From NCBI GenBank assembly GCA_028564675.1, contig JAOVVO010000186.1, forward strand, positions 1-64,000: a stretch of 64,000 nt of DNA, given 5' to 3'. The DNA comes from Onchocerca lupi. Lineage: Eukaryota > Nematoda > Chromadorea > Rhabditida > Onchocercidae. Shown here in pieces: positions 36,901 through 48,175 of this stretch. How positions within the stretch are numbered: the stretch's first letter is position 1; the number at the start of each line of letters is the position of its first letter. The notes beneath the pieces were generated by a model that did no database searches, was not told the origin of the DNA, and saw only the letters and a program-made list of their open reading frames with translations. The translations under genes and the position numbers were made by a program.

Positions 36901-39900
36901 TTAAATAAAATTTAGCCTTTATCTGATAGATTATTATTAAATCTATTAACTTATTTAATTTTCGACTTAATTGCTTATTTTTATATATTAATTAAGTTGG
37001 CGGTTTCATTTTTTTAATTTTTTGTTTACTCATAAAATTCTGATTCTTTTCACTTTACTAATCAGAAATAACCTGTTTGAGTATTTCCAGTTTATCCAAT
37101 TTATAATTTTTTCAAAAAAAAAAAACTTAAAATTTTCATTCAAATTATCATGATGTAATTAAGTTTTTTATCATTTTAGAATGATCGTTTTTTGCATTTT
37201 TCAGGTTTATTAATATTCCATTTTGGATTATTAAATTTTTTTTTCTTTTTTATGATATAGTAGAAGTAATCTTAATGCAGCAACTACAACTTACCTTTCA
37301 AATCATCTCTTTCGCGTTAATTATCTTAATTAATATTTTTGGGAAAACGCCAATTAAGGTAATTAACAAGAAAGTGTCAATCATTTAGAAGAAAAAAGAA
37401 AACAAATGCAATAATGAGTTTGATTTTTTTTTTGATCTCAAAAAAAGCATTTAGTTTTAAGCACTTAATTTTAGTCGTAGCTTAATTACTTTTCAAAATT
37501 CATCAGGTAGCATTTAGCATCAATGATTATCAGTGGAAGTTAATTTTGAAATTCCAGATATTTGGTCGTAATTATTATCAAAATTTAAGATTTTGATTAC
37601 TTAATTATTATTAATATGACAATAAAATTTATTTATTTATTTTTTTTAGCTTGAAAAAGGTATCATTCGATCCATTTCGTATGCACTGGAAATACAAGCT
37701 CCAATGATTGCTAAAACAGTTTTAAGGAAATGTGGACGAATTAATTTTGCTAAAACATCTGATAATATTCGACATATCGATAATCAGAAACCGGGTCCGG
37801 TACAACGACGAGCAGTATTTATGATAAGACAGGTAAAAAGACGGAAAAATTAATGAGTTATAAAGTAAAAATTAAAAGATTGTAATTTAATTTACGTCAT
37901 TTCTTCAATAAGTAAACATAATATTTCACGAAAAAAGTAAATTGATCAATTTTTTAAAAATTTTAAATATTACACCTTTTGTTTGAGAATCTCTGAAAAA
38001 TAGGAAAAATAATAGTAGCATGATTTAAATGTTACGATATTCAATTATAATTTCTTAAATTCTAATTAATTTCTAAATATTTATAAATAATTTGAAATTA
38101 TAAATTATTTACAATTTAAAATTATTTATTGCATTTATAAATAATCATTTTATGAATTTTGTTCTTTCATTTTGATAGTTAAATATATTTAAGAATAAAA
38201 AAAAAAAAAAAAAGAAAGAGACACAAATTTTAATGAGTCATAAATTCCAGAGAAAAAATTAGTAGAAAAATTTTTTTCTCATTTCAAAAATATTTATTAC
38301 AAAATATGATCGTAATATTATAATACTCATTTGTAATTTTAAATTTAATCAATTAATTCATTTTTTTTTAAAGTTTTATCTCACAAATTATCACATTGCA
38401 AATGTGTGAATTTTTTTCCAGTTTAATTAAATATATTCAGAAATAGGAAGAAACAAGTGAAACTGCGAATTTCATCGAATTTTGAAATTCAAAAAAAAGC
38501 AGAAAAAATTGTAGTAGCTAAAAAAAAACTTTAAATGCTTACCAGAAATATAATCAAAATTTATGATAATTACTTGTAATTTCAAATTCAATCAATAAAT
38601 TTATCTTAAAGTTTTAAATTATTAATAATTATGTGTATGAATCTTTCTCTTCTTTTTTTTTTATTTTATTAATTAAACATATTCAAAAATGGAAGAAAAA
38701 GGAAGCAAATTGCGAATTTCATTAAATTTCAAAATTCAAAAAAAAAAAAAACAAAAACAAAGAAAAATTATATTTTTGCTAAAAAAAGAAAGAAAGAAAC
38801 TTTCTTTTGTTTCTTTCCCTTTTTCAAAAAAATGCTCTATTATAATAGTAAAATATCATTTGTAAACAAGTTTTATTTGAAAAGAATGGTGAAGATGAAA
38901 TTGTAAATAGAATGTATTGGTTGGTAAGTTAACACAAACAAATGTTATGTAAATAAAACAAACAAAAAAAAAAAAAAAAAACTTTTGAAAAGAAAGAAAA
39001 AAAGAGTATTACACAGTAGCTAGCACTTAAAATCGTTTTTAAGACTAGATTTTAACTTACAGTATAACAGAAAATAATTTCCGTTACTATTAAAACTTTT
39101 CTTTTTATTATTTTAGACAATTGTAAATTATTCGGAAAGATTTTTTTTGTTTAAAATTTGTTTAAAGAAAAAAAAAAACGAAAAATTAATAATTCCCAAA
39201 TTAAGTCAAAAGCAATTTTGAAGGGAGAATTTTGAACTTTTGTTTTTTACTTTTTATTTCCATCAAGTTTTGAGCAAATTTTACTCTAAAAAAAAGTAAA
39301 TATGATTATTTGTAATTTAAACGAAACAGAAATGAAAAGATATTGATAAGAACGTATAGGAATGATAAGATTGATAAAATATTTATATTTAAAATATAGC
39401 AAAACTATATAATCTTGGAAATCTTTGAAAATTTTGGAACAAATTTCGAAAATATACGATTAATTCGTATGACAACAAAATATATTCTTGAGAAAGATAA
39501 TATGTTTACAATTATTTCAAGTTCTAAGTTAATTAATTTCGATGCTAGTTATGATTGGTATATAATTTAAGCTAATAGAAATTAGTTGAGGAAATTGAAA
39601 CGTAATAATTGAACAGGTTAAATTACCTTTAGACAAATTATCACCATAAATAGATGTTCTTTATCAAATAGTCGATCAGAGTTGATGTCATCTGAAGGTC
39701 ACAGAAGGTCACAGAAGTGTGTATCATAAAGAAATTCCTCTAAATAATTGAATTTTCATTCCTAAATTCAAATGAATAGAAAATAATCACATGCTTATTT
39801 TTGAATTTTTTATTTCATTTTCTCTTTTTTGAAATTTTTCGTTATGTCATTCAATCTATCCGTAAACATTGTTCTAAAATTTCTGAATTTCAAATATGCC

Positions 39901-41516
39901 AATCCATGGCCACAAATTTATGGTCTCTCATTTTTTTCCTCATTCATTATATCATTGGTTTAATTAAGTTCGCTGATTTCAATCAAGTTTCTTTTGAAAG
40001 AGCAAACGATTCTTTTCGGGGACAATTTATCAAAGTGACACATGAAATAAAATGAAAAAGTTTAGAATCTTAGGGACAATGTTTGACAATAATTCATAAA
40101 TTTGCTTTAAATCTATTTCTTTTTCTATTTTTCCCCTTTTTTTTTCTTAAAAATTTCTGTTCTTTATGGATGAATATATTTTTGAAAAATCTAACTAAAG
40201 CAAGAGAGTGTTTATACGAGAAACGAGAATTTATAAACTATTTCGAATAATAATCAATCATTGAAAATTTTTGAACGAAGAATTTGTACAAAATCTTTAA
40301 GCTTTCCGAAAATATGACACCATTTGAAAAGAGAGAGAAAAAAATATATTTGATAAAAATATTTCTACAAGTTTGTAACAAAATGTTGTGATAAAATATC
40401 AGTAATCTCTTTAACTAAAAATGCCAATTAATAATGAATTGAGAAAATTTTTAGTAATTTATTTTCATAAATTTCGAAAAATTGCTTAATATTGGAGAAG
40501 CAAAAAAAAAAGAATTTAATAATTATTTCTATTTCAAATATTAGATTATTCGAAACAATTTTTTTTTTTCAATAGATTAACTCCAAAATTGTTAATTCAT
40601 TAAAGAATCTTTTATAAGATTCAAACATCATACTGTAAATTTACTACAATAATTCAATATCAAAGAATATGGTAATAATATCATATATACCTGGTTCAAT
40701 ATTGGTACTATTAGTATCACAACTATACTCCTTATATAGATATATATATTTATTTATAGTTGTTAATATTCATCTACAAATCCTTTATGAGATTCAAACA
40801 TGATATCGTATATCCGCTACAGTAATTTGATGTCGAAGAATACGGTAATAATACCGTATGTACTGAAATAAATATTAGTATTCTGAGTACTGGTATTACA
40901 AATGTATTCCTAATATATATTAATATTTATATTTGGTAATAGCATGTAAATTTATTCCTCTTTCCTTTTGTTCATTCAAAAGTAAAGTTTGCATAATCGT
41001 GGTCAAGTCATAAACTTATTTTATGAAAATTATTAACAATTAAATCTTTAAAATTAATATTAATTCATTGATTTCTAATCATTAATGTATTTCATTCGTC
41101 AAGTAACAAGGAATATTTTCATTCAATTCAATGGTATATATTTCAGAAAGCATAATAACAAACTGATAACCAAATTCGAAGTCAAAAAAATGAATTATTA
41201 AAATAGAAATTGTCCTATTTTTTACTGGATAAAGTCTGAGAAAAAAAATTAAGCTAAGCTTTTATTATCAAGTTGAAAATAATATTAAATATCTGGGTGA
41301 TAATATTATTCAGATATTCAATATTAAATTGAAATAATAATATTTTTGTTATTGGTACTAATAATAAACAATATTGATTGATTTTTTTTTTTTTTTTTTT
41401 TTTGTTTTTTAGTTTCTAACATATGTTGGCTGGTGGCGACAACTTGTAAACAATATTTGTAGTGATCCATCACGAACAACAAAATGTTGGAACAATACTC
41501 TTATTATTGATAATAG
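33982..41516 (+). CDS. Glypican, heparan-sulfate proteoglycan core protein (3' end not found)
   Basis: Seven exons: 33982-34038, 34840-35020, 35506-35654, 36035-36294, 36667-36892, 37650-37832, 41413-41516; phases agree throughout and about 386 residues are encoded. Exon 1 gives a signal-peptide-like MIIFWIIILSLSPSSTIVQ. The glypican cysteine framework follows: Cys40/42 (CLC), Cys174, Cys228, DCKSSC (238/242), DCNKDCKHAVHAC (252/256/263) followed by SDWDSFIAVL, Cys319 (LRKCGR), Cys368 and KCWNN (377). Spacing between Cys174 and Cys228 equals that of human glypicans. Two extra cysteines (158, 164) occur. Glypicans are GPI-anchored cell-surface proteins that modulate BMP, Wnt and Hedgehog signalling; the worm members are LON-2 and GPN-1, and I cannot say which this is. 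The heparan-sulfate attachment region and GPI signal should follow exon 7 but were not seen. The exon 2 acceptor (TTTTGAAG) is weak, and an N-terminal cysteine pair is missing, so a small exon may be overlooked. Confidence 0.85.
38180..38800. repeat. Tandem duplication, about 244-bp period, in glypican intron 6
   Basis: Two full diverged copies and a partial third. The markers ATTCAGAAATAGGAAGAAAC (38437) and ATTCAAAAATGGAAGAAAAA (38681) lie 244 bases apart, each followed by GCGAATTTCAT. Poly(A) runs occur within each unit. Confidence 0.65.
40589..40935. repeat. Tandem duplication, about 171-bp period, in glypican intron 6
   Basis: Both copies contain GATTCAAACAT, a CAATATCAAAGAATATGGTA-like block and TATTCCTAATATATA or its variant. 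The first copy starts near 40589 and the second near 40760. The second copy has a slightly higher GC content. Confidence 0.65.
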
Positions 41517-42488
41517 GTAAGTTTTTTAATTTTGATTTTTTTTCTGAAATTTTCTTTTTTTTCTAAAATTTAAATTTTATATTTATTTTTAATTTACTCG
41601 CAAATGAACATTAATATAAAATTAAATTATGTTTTGTGTGAGTAATTTTAAATACTAATCAAATTGAATTTTATAAGAGTAATTCGCCAAATTTGCTTCG
41701 TGATAGTTAATGAAAATTAATATTATTCGTCCTATTTATTATGCATTTTAAAATTTTTATATTTAATTATCAATACTTAAATACTTGATTTAGCAACCTG
41801 AAGACTATTCTGAAAAATATAAATAAATGATTAAAAGAGATGAATCAGAATAAATGATGAAAAGAGTTAAAATTTAACATAAAACTTTTGAAAATTTTTT
41901 TACTAATCGATTTGAAAAATTAATACAAATTCAATCAATTTACATTAGTTGTCCGTTATTTTCTCTTATGCAAAGTGTTAATTTTTTTATCTCAAAGTGC
42001 ATTTTTTTTGATTTAATTTTTAGTGAAACTTGCTAGATTTTGTTTTCGTTGTAATATTTCATTGATGAAACCGGAAATTAATTCATATTACATTTTATCT
42101 TTATGGTAATATCAATTTTGGTTTCAAGAAATTTCTAGAATATTTTGTTATCGAACACATATATTCCTAGTTTTTTTTTTTTTTTTTTCTTTGCTGGTAC
42201 CATATCATATCAATTATTTATTATCCTATTTTCTGTTGAAGAATCGATTTAAAATTCAAATAAATTAGGTGTTATAGGCGTCAAATTTCCATCTTACATT
42301 TAGCAACAAAATTTACCTTAATAAATCTTTCACTTTCTAAAAGTATGCTAATAATGTGATGATCGATGAATTGATAAGATAAATTGATTGATAATTTCGA
42401 GAAAAGTTCAATAGTAAAGTAATAGTAGGAAGATAAATTTTAGATAAAAATATGTTCTTGATTTAAAAAAATTTAAAAAAGATGATTA

Positions 42489-42530
42489 AGTGATATGAAC
42501 TGTTATCAAATGATAACAGTTCATATCACT
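42489..42530. repeat. Perfect 20-bp inverted repeat with 2-base loop
   Basis: Bases 42489-42508 are the exact reverse complement of 42511-42530, separated by AA. The arms include GATATGAACTGTTATC. Such a near-perfect palindrome is unlikely by chance and is prone to cruciform extrusion. Confidence 0.95.
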
Positions 42531-42919
42531 AAAAAAAGAATGTTAAATTTGAGAGAGGAACTTTCCGTTTAAAAAAATGCGAACGAAGAGAGAGAGAGAG
42601 AAGCAATGGCTTTTTTTTTTTTTGTGAAATTTCGTTTTCGAACGAAGCAAAAATTAAAAACAGCTTCTCGCAATTTAATTTTATGTGGCAGCTTGTTTTC
42701 TTTTCTTTTCTTTTTGTCTTTTTCAATTTTATTAAATATTTCATTTCCAATTTTTCCCATATAAATAATTAAAAACTTCAGAAGGAATGAATTAAATTTA
42801 GAAATTTAGCAATAATTTTTCAAATAAAAGTGTGAAATTTTTCCAAAAAATTTAATAATGTATAAGGAGAAGTGTTTCAATTATTTAAATTTTTTCTTTA
42901 ATTTTAAAGCATAAATTAT

Positions 42920-43145
42920 AAGTCTAGAAATATTCAAGGATAGAATTATACAAAATTGGAATTTTAAAAATGTCCAAAATACAATTATGCTAGAATAGGA
43001 ATCGTAACTGAAATTGTAAAAATGTTCATAGATAGAGTTATGCTAAATAGGAATTTTATAAATGTCCAGAGATAGGATTGTATTAAAATTAGAACATTAA
43101 TTGGAATTTAAAAAATGGCCAATAATAGGATTGTACTAAAAATTT
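42920..43145. repeat. Diverged minisatellite, about 40-60-bp unit, 4-5 copies
   Basis: Repeated motifs GGAATTTTAAAAATGTCCA and ATAGGATTGTACTAAA, with variants, recur from about 42920 to 43145. The spacing is irregular, suggesting old duplication and indels. Confidence 0.55.
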
Positions 43146-44189
43146 TTGTTTGGAAGAGAGAAATTTAAAAATATGCGGATTTAATTAAGTAAATAAAAAT
43201 AAACATTTTGTAAGGTTGACGAATTTTGTCAAAACTTTTCTTAACATCATCCTAGTGATGTCATCTATGATGATATCTTCATAGAGTGATAATTAATCAT
43301 GATTTACAGTAGTAATTGTGCTGATAATAGATAACAATGTATTTCGATTCTAAAAATGATGAGAAAAAATGAAGAAAATGGTGCCCAGAAGAATGGATTC
43401 TTATCAAAAAATTACCATATAATCATTTTAATAACTTACGACAAATTCAATTTGATATTTAAATTAAAATTTCAAGAAATACTAATTTTAATTCTATTAA
43501 GTTTTTTTTAACACTTATCATTTGACATCAAAAAGAGATAGAAACAAAACATAAAGTAAAATAGATAAAGTTATTATATAATTCCTGTAAAAAATTATAT
43601 TTAATATTTTAAAACTTTGAAAAAATTTTTTGTAAATTATTTCAAATGAAATAAATTTCAAATTTATCAAAGTTTTTTTTTTTTTCTTATAACTAAACAT
43701 TTAACAGTGACAATGAACAGAGATAAATATGAAGCAAATAAATAGAATTATCATACAGATTATCATTTTTAAGAACTTTTGGAATTCAATTTAATAATTA
43801 AATTAAAATTTCAACATGAAGTTTTTTTTTTACAAATTATTTTGAGAAAATGAATTTCATATTTAATTAAGCTTATTATTTGATGAAAGAAAATAGACAA
43901 AGGTAAGTATGAAGCAATGGATAAGAAATGAATTCTTTCGAATTGAAAATGAATTGAAAATTTGAACGAAATGAAGGTGAATTTGAAAGGTTAAAGGTTA
44001 GAGAAAAGACATGAACTAATTTTTTTCAATCTTTTTTTTCCAACATCTTTCAAATATACCGTTTTCATCGTCACTCATTAAATTCTTCTTCCGTTCATCT
44101 CTTCTTTTTCAATCTTTTACGAAATTCCGTCTTTTTCCATTCCGATTGAAAAAATTAAAAACTTTTTCCACTTTTCTATCTCTCCCTTT

Positions 44190-44500
44190 CCACATTATCA
44201 CGATATCACATTTTTAACTGATATTATTTCTTGCCTTTTATCATACCGCCATTTCTTGATTGCATAATGTGATATATAAATAAATTTCATCCATTTATTT
44301 TTTTTTCTTTGCTTTCTCAAAAAAAAAAAAAAAAAGCTTTTAGGCTTAATTTATTGTACTTTAAATGCAAATACTTATTATATCGTTTACTTTCCCGATT
44401 TTATCACTTTATCACATTTTTAACTGATATCATTTCTTCACTTCTATCATTCCGTCTTTTCTTTTATTGCATTATTTTTTTATAACATCATATAATAAAT
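44190..44500. repeat. Tandem duplication, about 206-bp period
   Basis: CACATTTTTAACTGATAT occurs at 44207 and 44413, each followed by a matching TTTCTT-rich block, a CTATCATTCCG-like motif, and a poly(T) stretch. Confidence 0.6.
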
Positions 44501-45324
44501 ATTTCTATTTTTTTTTTAAATTTTTTATTTAAAAACGAAGTTTCACACTTAATTTGTTCACAAAAATAATTTTTAATATGAAATTTATTCAATTTCATTT
44601 TTCGGCCACTTCTAATATAAATTTAGTTTAATTCGATCTAATAATATTCCATGTTTGATTTACATTCAATCATCTATCCAAATTTAGTTTTATCGCCTTC
44701 AATTATTCAAATTATCCAATTAATCATTCAAATTTATTTCCTTTTGCTTTTGTTTGTTAGATTTAAAATTTCTTCTTTGAATTTTTACTTAATTTTTCTC
44801 ATAATCTATTAATATTGATTTGTTTGCAATTAATTCTTATGATATTTCATTAATGTTCACATTTATTACGATATCATCGTTTATATTATTAATATTTTTG
44901 TTTTCCTGCTTTCTTATGAAAATATTCAATCATGTTTATATTTTAAAATAAGAAATTAAGTATTTATATTACATTCACTTATTTCTCTCACTTCATATCA
45001 TAATATTTATGCTTTCTTTGATGAAATATTTATATCAAAAAAAAGAAAAAGAAAAAACATTTCTATTCACCAAATTTATTTTGATAAATTTCAATAAAAT
45101 ATTTTTTGAACTGCGATTTCAAGGAAAATTTTTTTGAAACAATCCAGTCCAAATAGAAAATTTGAAGTGAAAAAAAATGAAACAATAGGCAAATTTATCG
45201 TTTTACAAAGCAAATATTTCGTCAAAGTTTAAAGTTTACATTTTTATTTGTGGAGATGAGCAAATTAGTTGTCTTTTAAATGAGAAATTCAATCCTTCAA
45301 TTTTATTCTATTATAATGTCCATT

Positions 45325-45830
45325 ATTACTACCTCTTTTTTTTTTTTTTTATCATTATTTCTATAATTCTTTTGCAGAAAAATTTTGATCAAATCATCAA
45401 ATATCCTTATCATTCTTATCATTCCATATTTCCCTGATAATGCTAATATGATAGATTAATTATAAATTCTTGGAGAAACTGTGTATCATGAATTCAATTT
45501 TTTTTTTATTGTCAAACTATTTTATTTTATCATAGCTGTTATCTGATAACTGATTAATATATCTTTCTGATTTTAGCATAACATTACCAATTTCTTTTTT
45601 TCATCGTTATTTCAATATTTTTTTTCAAAATTTTGATCGAATTATCAAGAATGCTTATTATTTGATATTTTCTTACTGATATATACATATGATTGATTAA
45701 CCAGAATTTTCTGATGAATCAATATCATGATTTTTTTTTTTTGTTATTAAATCATTTCATTTCGTCATACCTATTATCTGATATTGATAAATTTATCTCC
45801 TTGATTTTTTTTCAACTTTGATATGATATA
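45325..45830. repeat. Tandem duplication, about 248-bp period
   Basis: AATTTTGATC blocks at 45381 and 45629 are each followed by AATCATCAA or AATTATCAA, a GATTAATTA or GATTAACCA segment, an ATCATG motif and poly(T), then TATCTGATA. The two units are adjacent. Confidence 0.6.
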
Positions 45831-47040
45831 TTTGTTAAAATCTCTCTTTTTTTCCTGCTTTTTTCCCAATTAATCTGTTATATTCTAAGTTTTATCCTAC
45901 AATTAATGTTTAAAGTTGCATTGCAGCAGCTATAGTATTATGTATTAAAGTTTAATTTCATTTAAAACAAAAAATATGATTTATCAATTATTTCAATTCT
46001 TTTTGAAGAATGATATTTTAATAAAAATTCTCACGAGTGATTGATTTTAAAATGTATTATAATAAAGTTTAATATCTCGTATCTTATTTCAATATTTACA
46101 TGGTTATTTAATATCTATGGGAAAAAGAAAAAAAGAATGAAAAATGGAATTTTTGAGTGGAAAATAATTGATTTAATAAATTTATTCAATTAATTAAGTT
46201 TCATTTTAAAGAAGAAAAAAACAAAATAAAATTTAATTCAATAAATTCTTTCAATTAATGAGCCTTAATTTCAAAAAGGGAAAGAATGCAAAATAAAACT
46301 TGGTTTAATTAGCCAACTTTTATTTAAAAAAAAAAAAAAAAAAAACGAAGTGAAGTTTGTATATAAGAATAACTTATATTAATGAATCCTTTTGTTTTTT
46401 CCAAATATTGTTAAATTTGATCGAGTATGCTTGATTTATCTTCTAAACCTGGTTTATTTGTCATATGCCATCATTTTCGTGGTCTAATTAATTAATTAAT
46501 TAATATTCAGAATTTATGCTTGATCGCTTCTAAATTTTGTTATCTTATCCTATTTTAATCATTTTTCATGCTACCTTTTGCAATTCTAATTAATTAATTA
46601 ATTAATATTCGAAATAAGATTGTTACTTATGCCAGCTATATCATTTACGGATTAATTAAAGTTATAGCATCAGTGCATATCCAATTACAAATGTCATTTT
46701 ATTCGTTTCAAATTTTTATCCAATCGCCCATTTCTATCAAATAAATGATTGATTCTTAAAAAATGAAGAATCAAAAATTAAAATTAAAAAAATTTGAGTA
46801 ATGATTCATGTTTTAAGCATTTTACGAATTTCTGTAATCTTCTTATCATTTCAAATTTATACGGTTTTACTCTTATATTTTGGTATTGATTTTTTTTTTC
46901 TTTTTTCCGTCTTTTCATTTTTTTGAAACATTCTCAAATAATATACTTATTTTTAATAATCTTATCGAAATTTTTTAAATGTTTACTTATCATTATCATG
47001 ATTACTATATAGCATTATTATCATAATAATTCTAATTACA

Positions 47041-47152
47041 ATGTATCATTTGCCTAATTTAATGAAATGAAATGTATCATTTGCATAATTTAATGAAATG
47101 AATTGTATCATTTGCATAATTTAATTAAATGAAATGTATCATTTGCATAATT
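47041..47152. repeat. Minisatellite, 31-bp unit, four copies
   Basis: Four near-identical units beginning ATGTATCATTTGCATAATTT, starting near 47041, 47072, 47103 and 47134. The copies differ by only a few bases, so the array is young. Confidence 0.9.
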
Positions 47153-47919
47153 TATTTTTATCATGATTATTACTTATTATTGTTATCGTAATCATTAGTT
47201 ATTATGATTATTGTATCGTTATTATAACGGTAATTAATTCTAATTGTTTGTAATACTATGATGGAATGTATCGCTTGCATGATTTATCAAATTCTAATCA
47301 AATTCCGGTTTTCCAAACTTCATTTTTGTGGGGGAGGGGATTATTGACCTGAAATAAAATATTCATGAGAATCATTGAGACATTTGTTAAATAAGAGATA
47401 AGAAAGCAAGAAGAGGAAAAGGAAAGAAAGAAAAAAAAAATTATAATCCAAAATTACAATCAAATTATAATCCACCAAATTATAATGCAGGATAAAATTT
47501 CATCTTCTTCACGGCCCACCAGATATTTTAGGCCATGATTTTCTCATTGCTTAGAGCTAAAAGTTGATGAGATTGCAATATTTCAATTAATGGACGATTT
47601 CTTGAATTACTCATTATTTCTGTTAAGATTATCATTTTCGCCATCAAAAAAAAAAAATTTTTTTTTCTCATTTTTTCCCAAGAAATAAATTGAAAATATA
47701 ATTAGAAAAATATATGAATTCCGGAATTTTTCGATTCCTTTTGCAATAATATAAGCAATATGGAATTAATTCGGGAGAATTACCGATCAGGAAAATTAAA
47801 TCCATCGAAAAATCATATCGTTCGAATATGGTGGATTAATTTTACCGTTTTTTTGTTTCTTTTTTTTTTTTTGTAATCACTTCGCAATATTATTTCGATC
47901 ATTTTTATCATTATAGCTT

Positions 47920-48175
47920 ATTTTTTATCGCTATTATTGTCATTAATAATATCGTCATTATTATCACCAACATTACTATCATCTTATAATCATTGTTATC
48001 ATCAATATCATTGTCATCATTATCATCGCTTGTAGTCATTATTATTATCAACAACATTAACATACCATCATTATCATCACTGCAATCACTATCATTTATC
48101 ATCATATTTTTATGTTGTCATCAGCGTTTCTAACTCCATAATTTATCACTACCATATTTATTATCATCATTATTT
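47920..48175. repeat. Imperfect ATC/ATT trinucleotide tract
   Basis: Long run of ATC, ATT and related triplets on the plus strand. The aspartate- and asparagine-rich minus-strand frame (47911-48105) is a reading of this tract and not a gene. Confidence 0.85.

Noticed and set aside
42529..42760. Lysine-rich minus-strand frames
   Set aside because: Low-complexity A/T sequence with a GA tract; no family signal and two overlapping frames equally open.
47320..47370. Short minus-strand stretch after a TTTCAG acceptor, and a G-run GTGGGGGAGGGG on the plus strand
   Set aside because: Only 16 codons, no partner exon, and too few G-runs for a convincing quadruplex.
47911..48105. Asp/Asn-rich minus-strand frame
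   Set aside because: Reading of an imperfect ATC/ATT trinucleotide tract.
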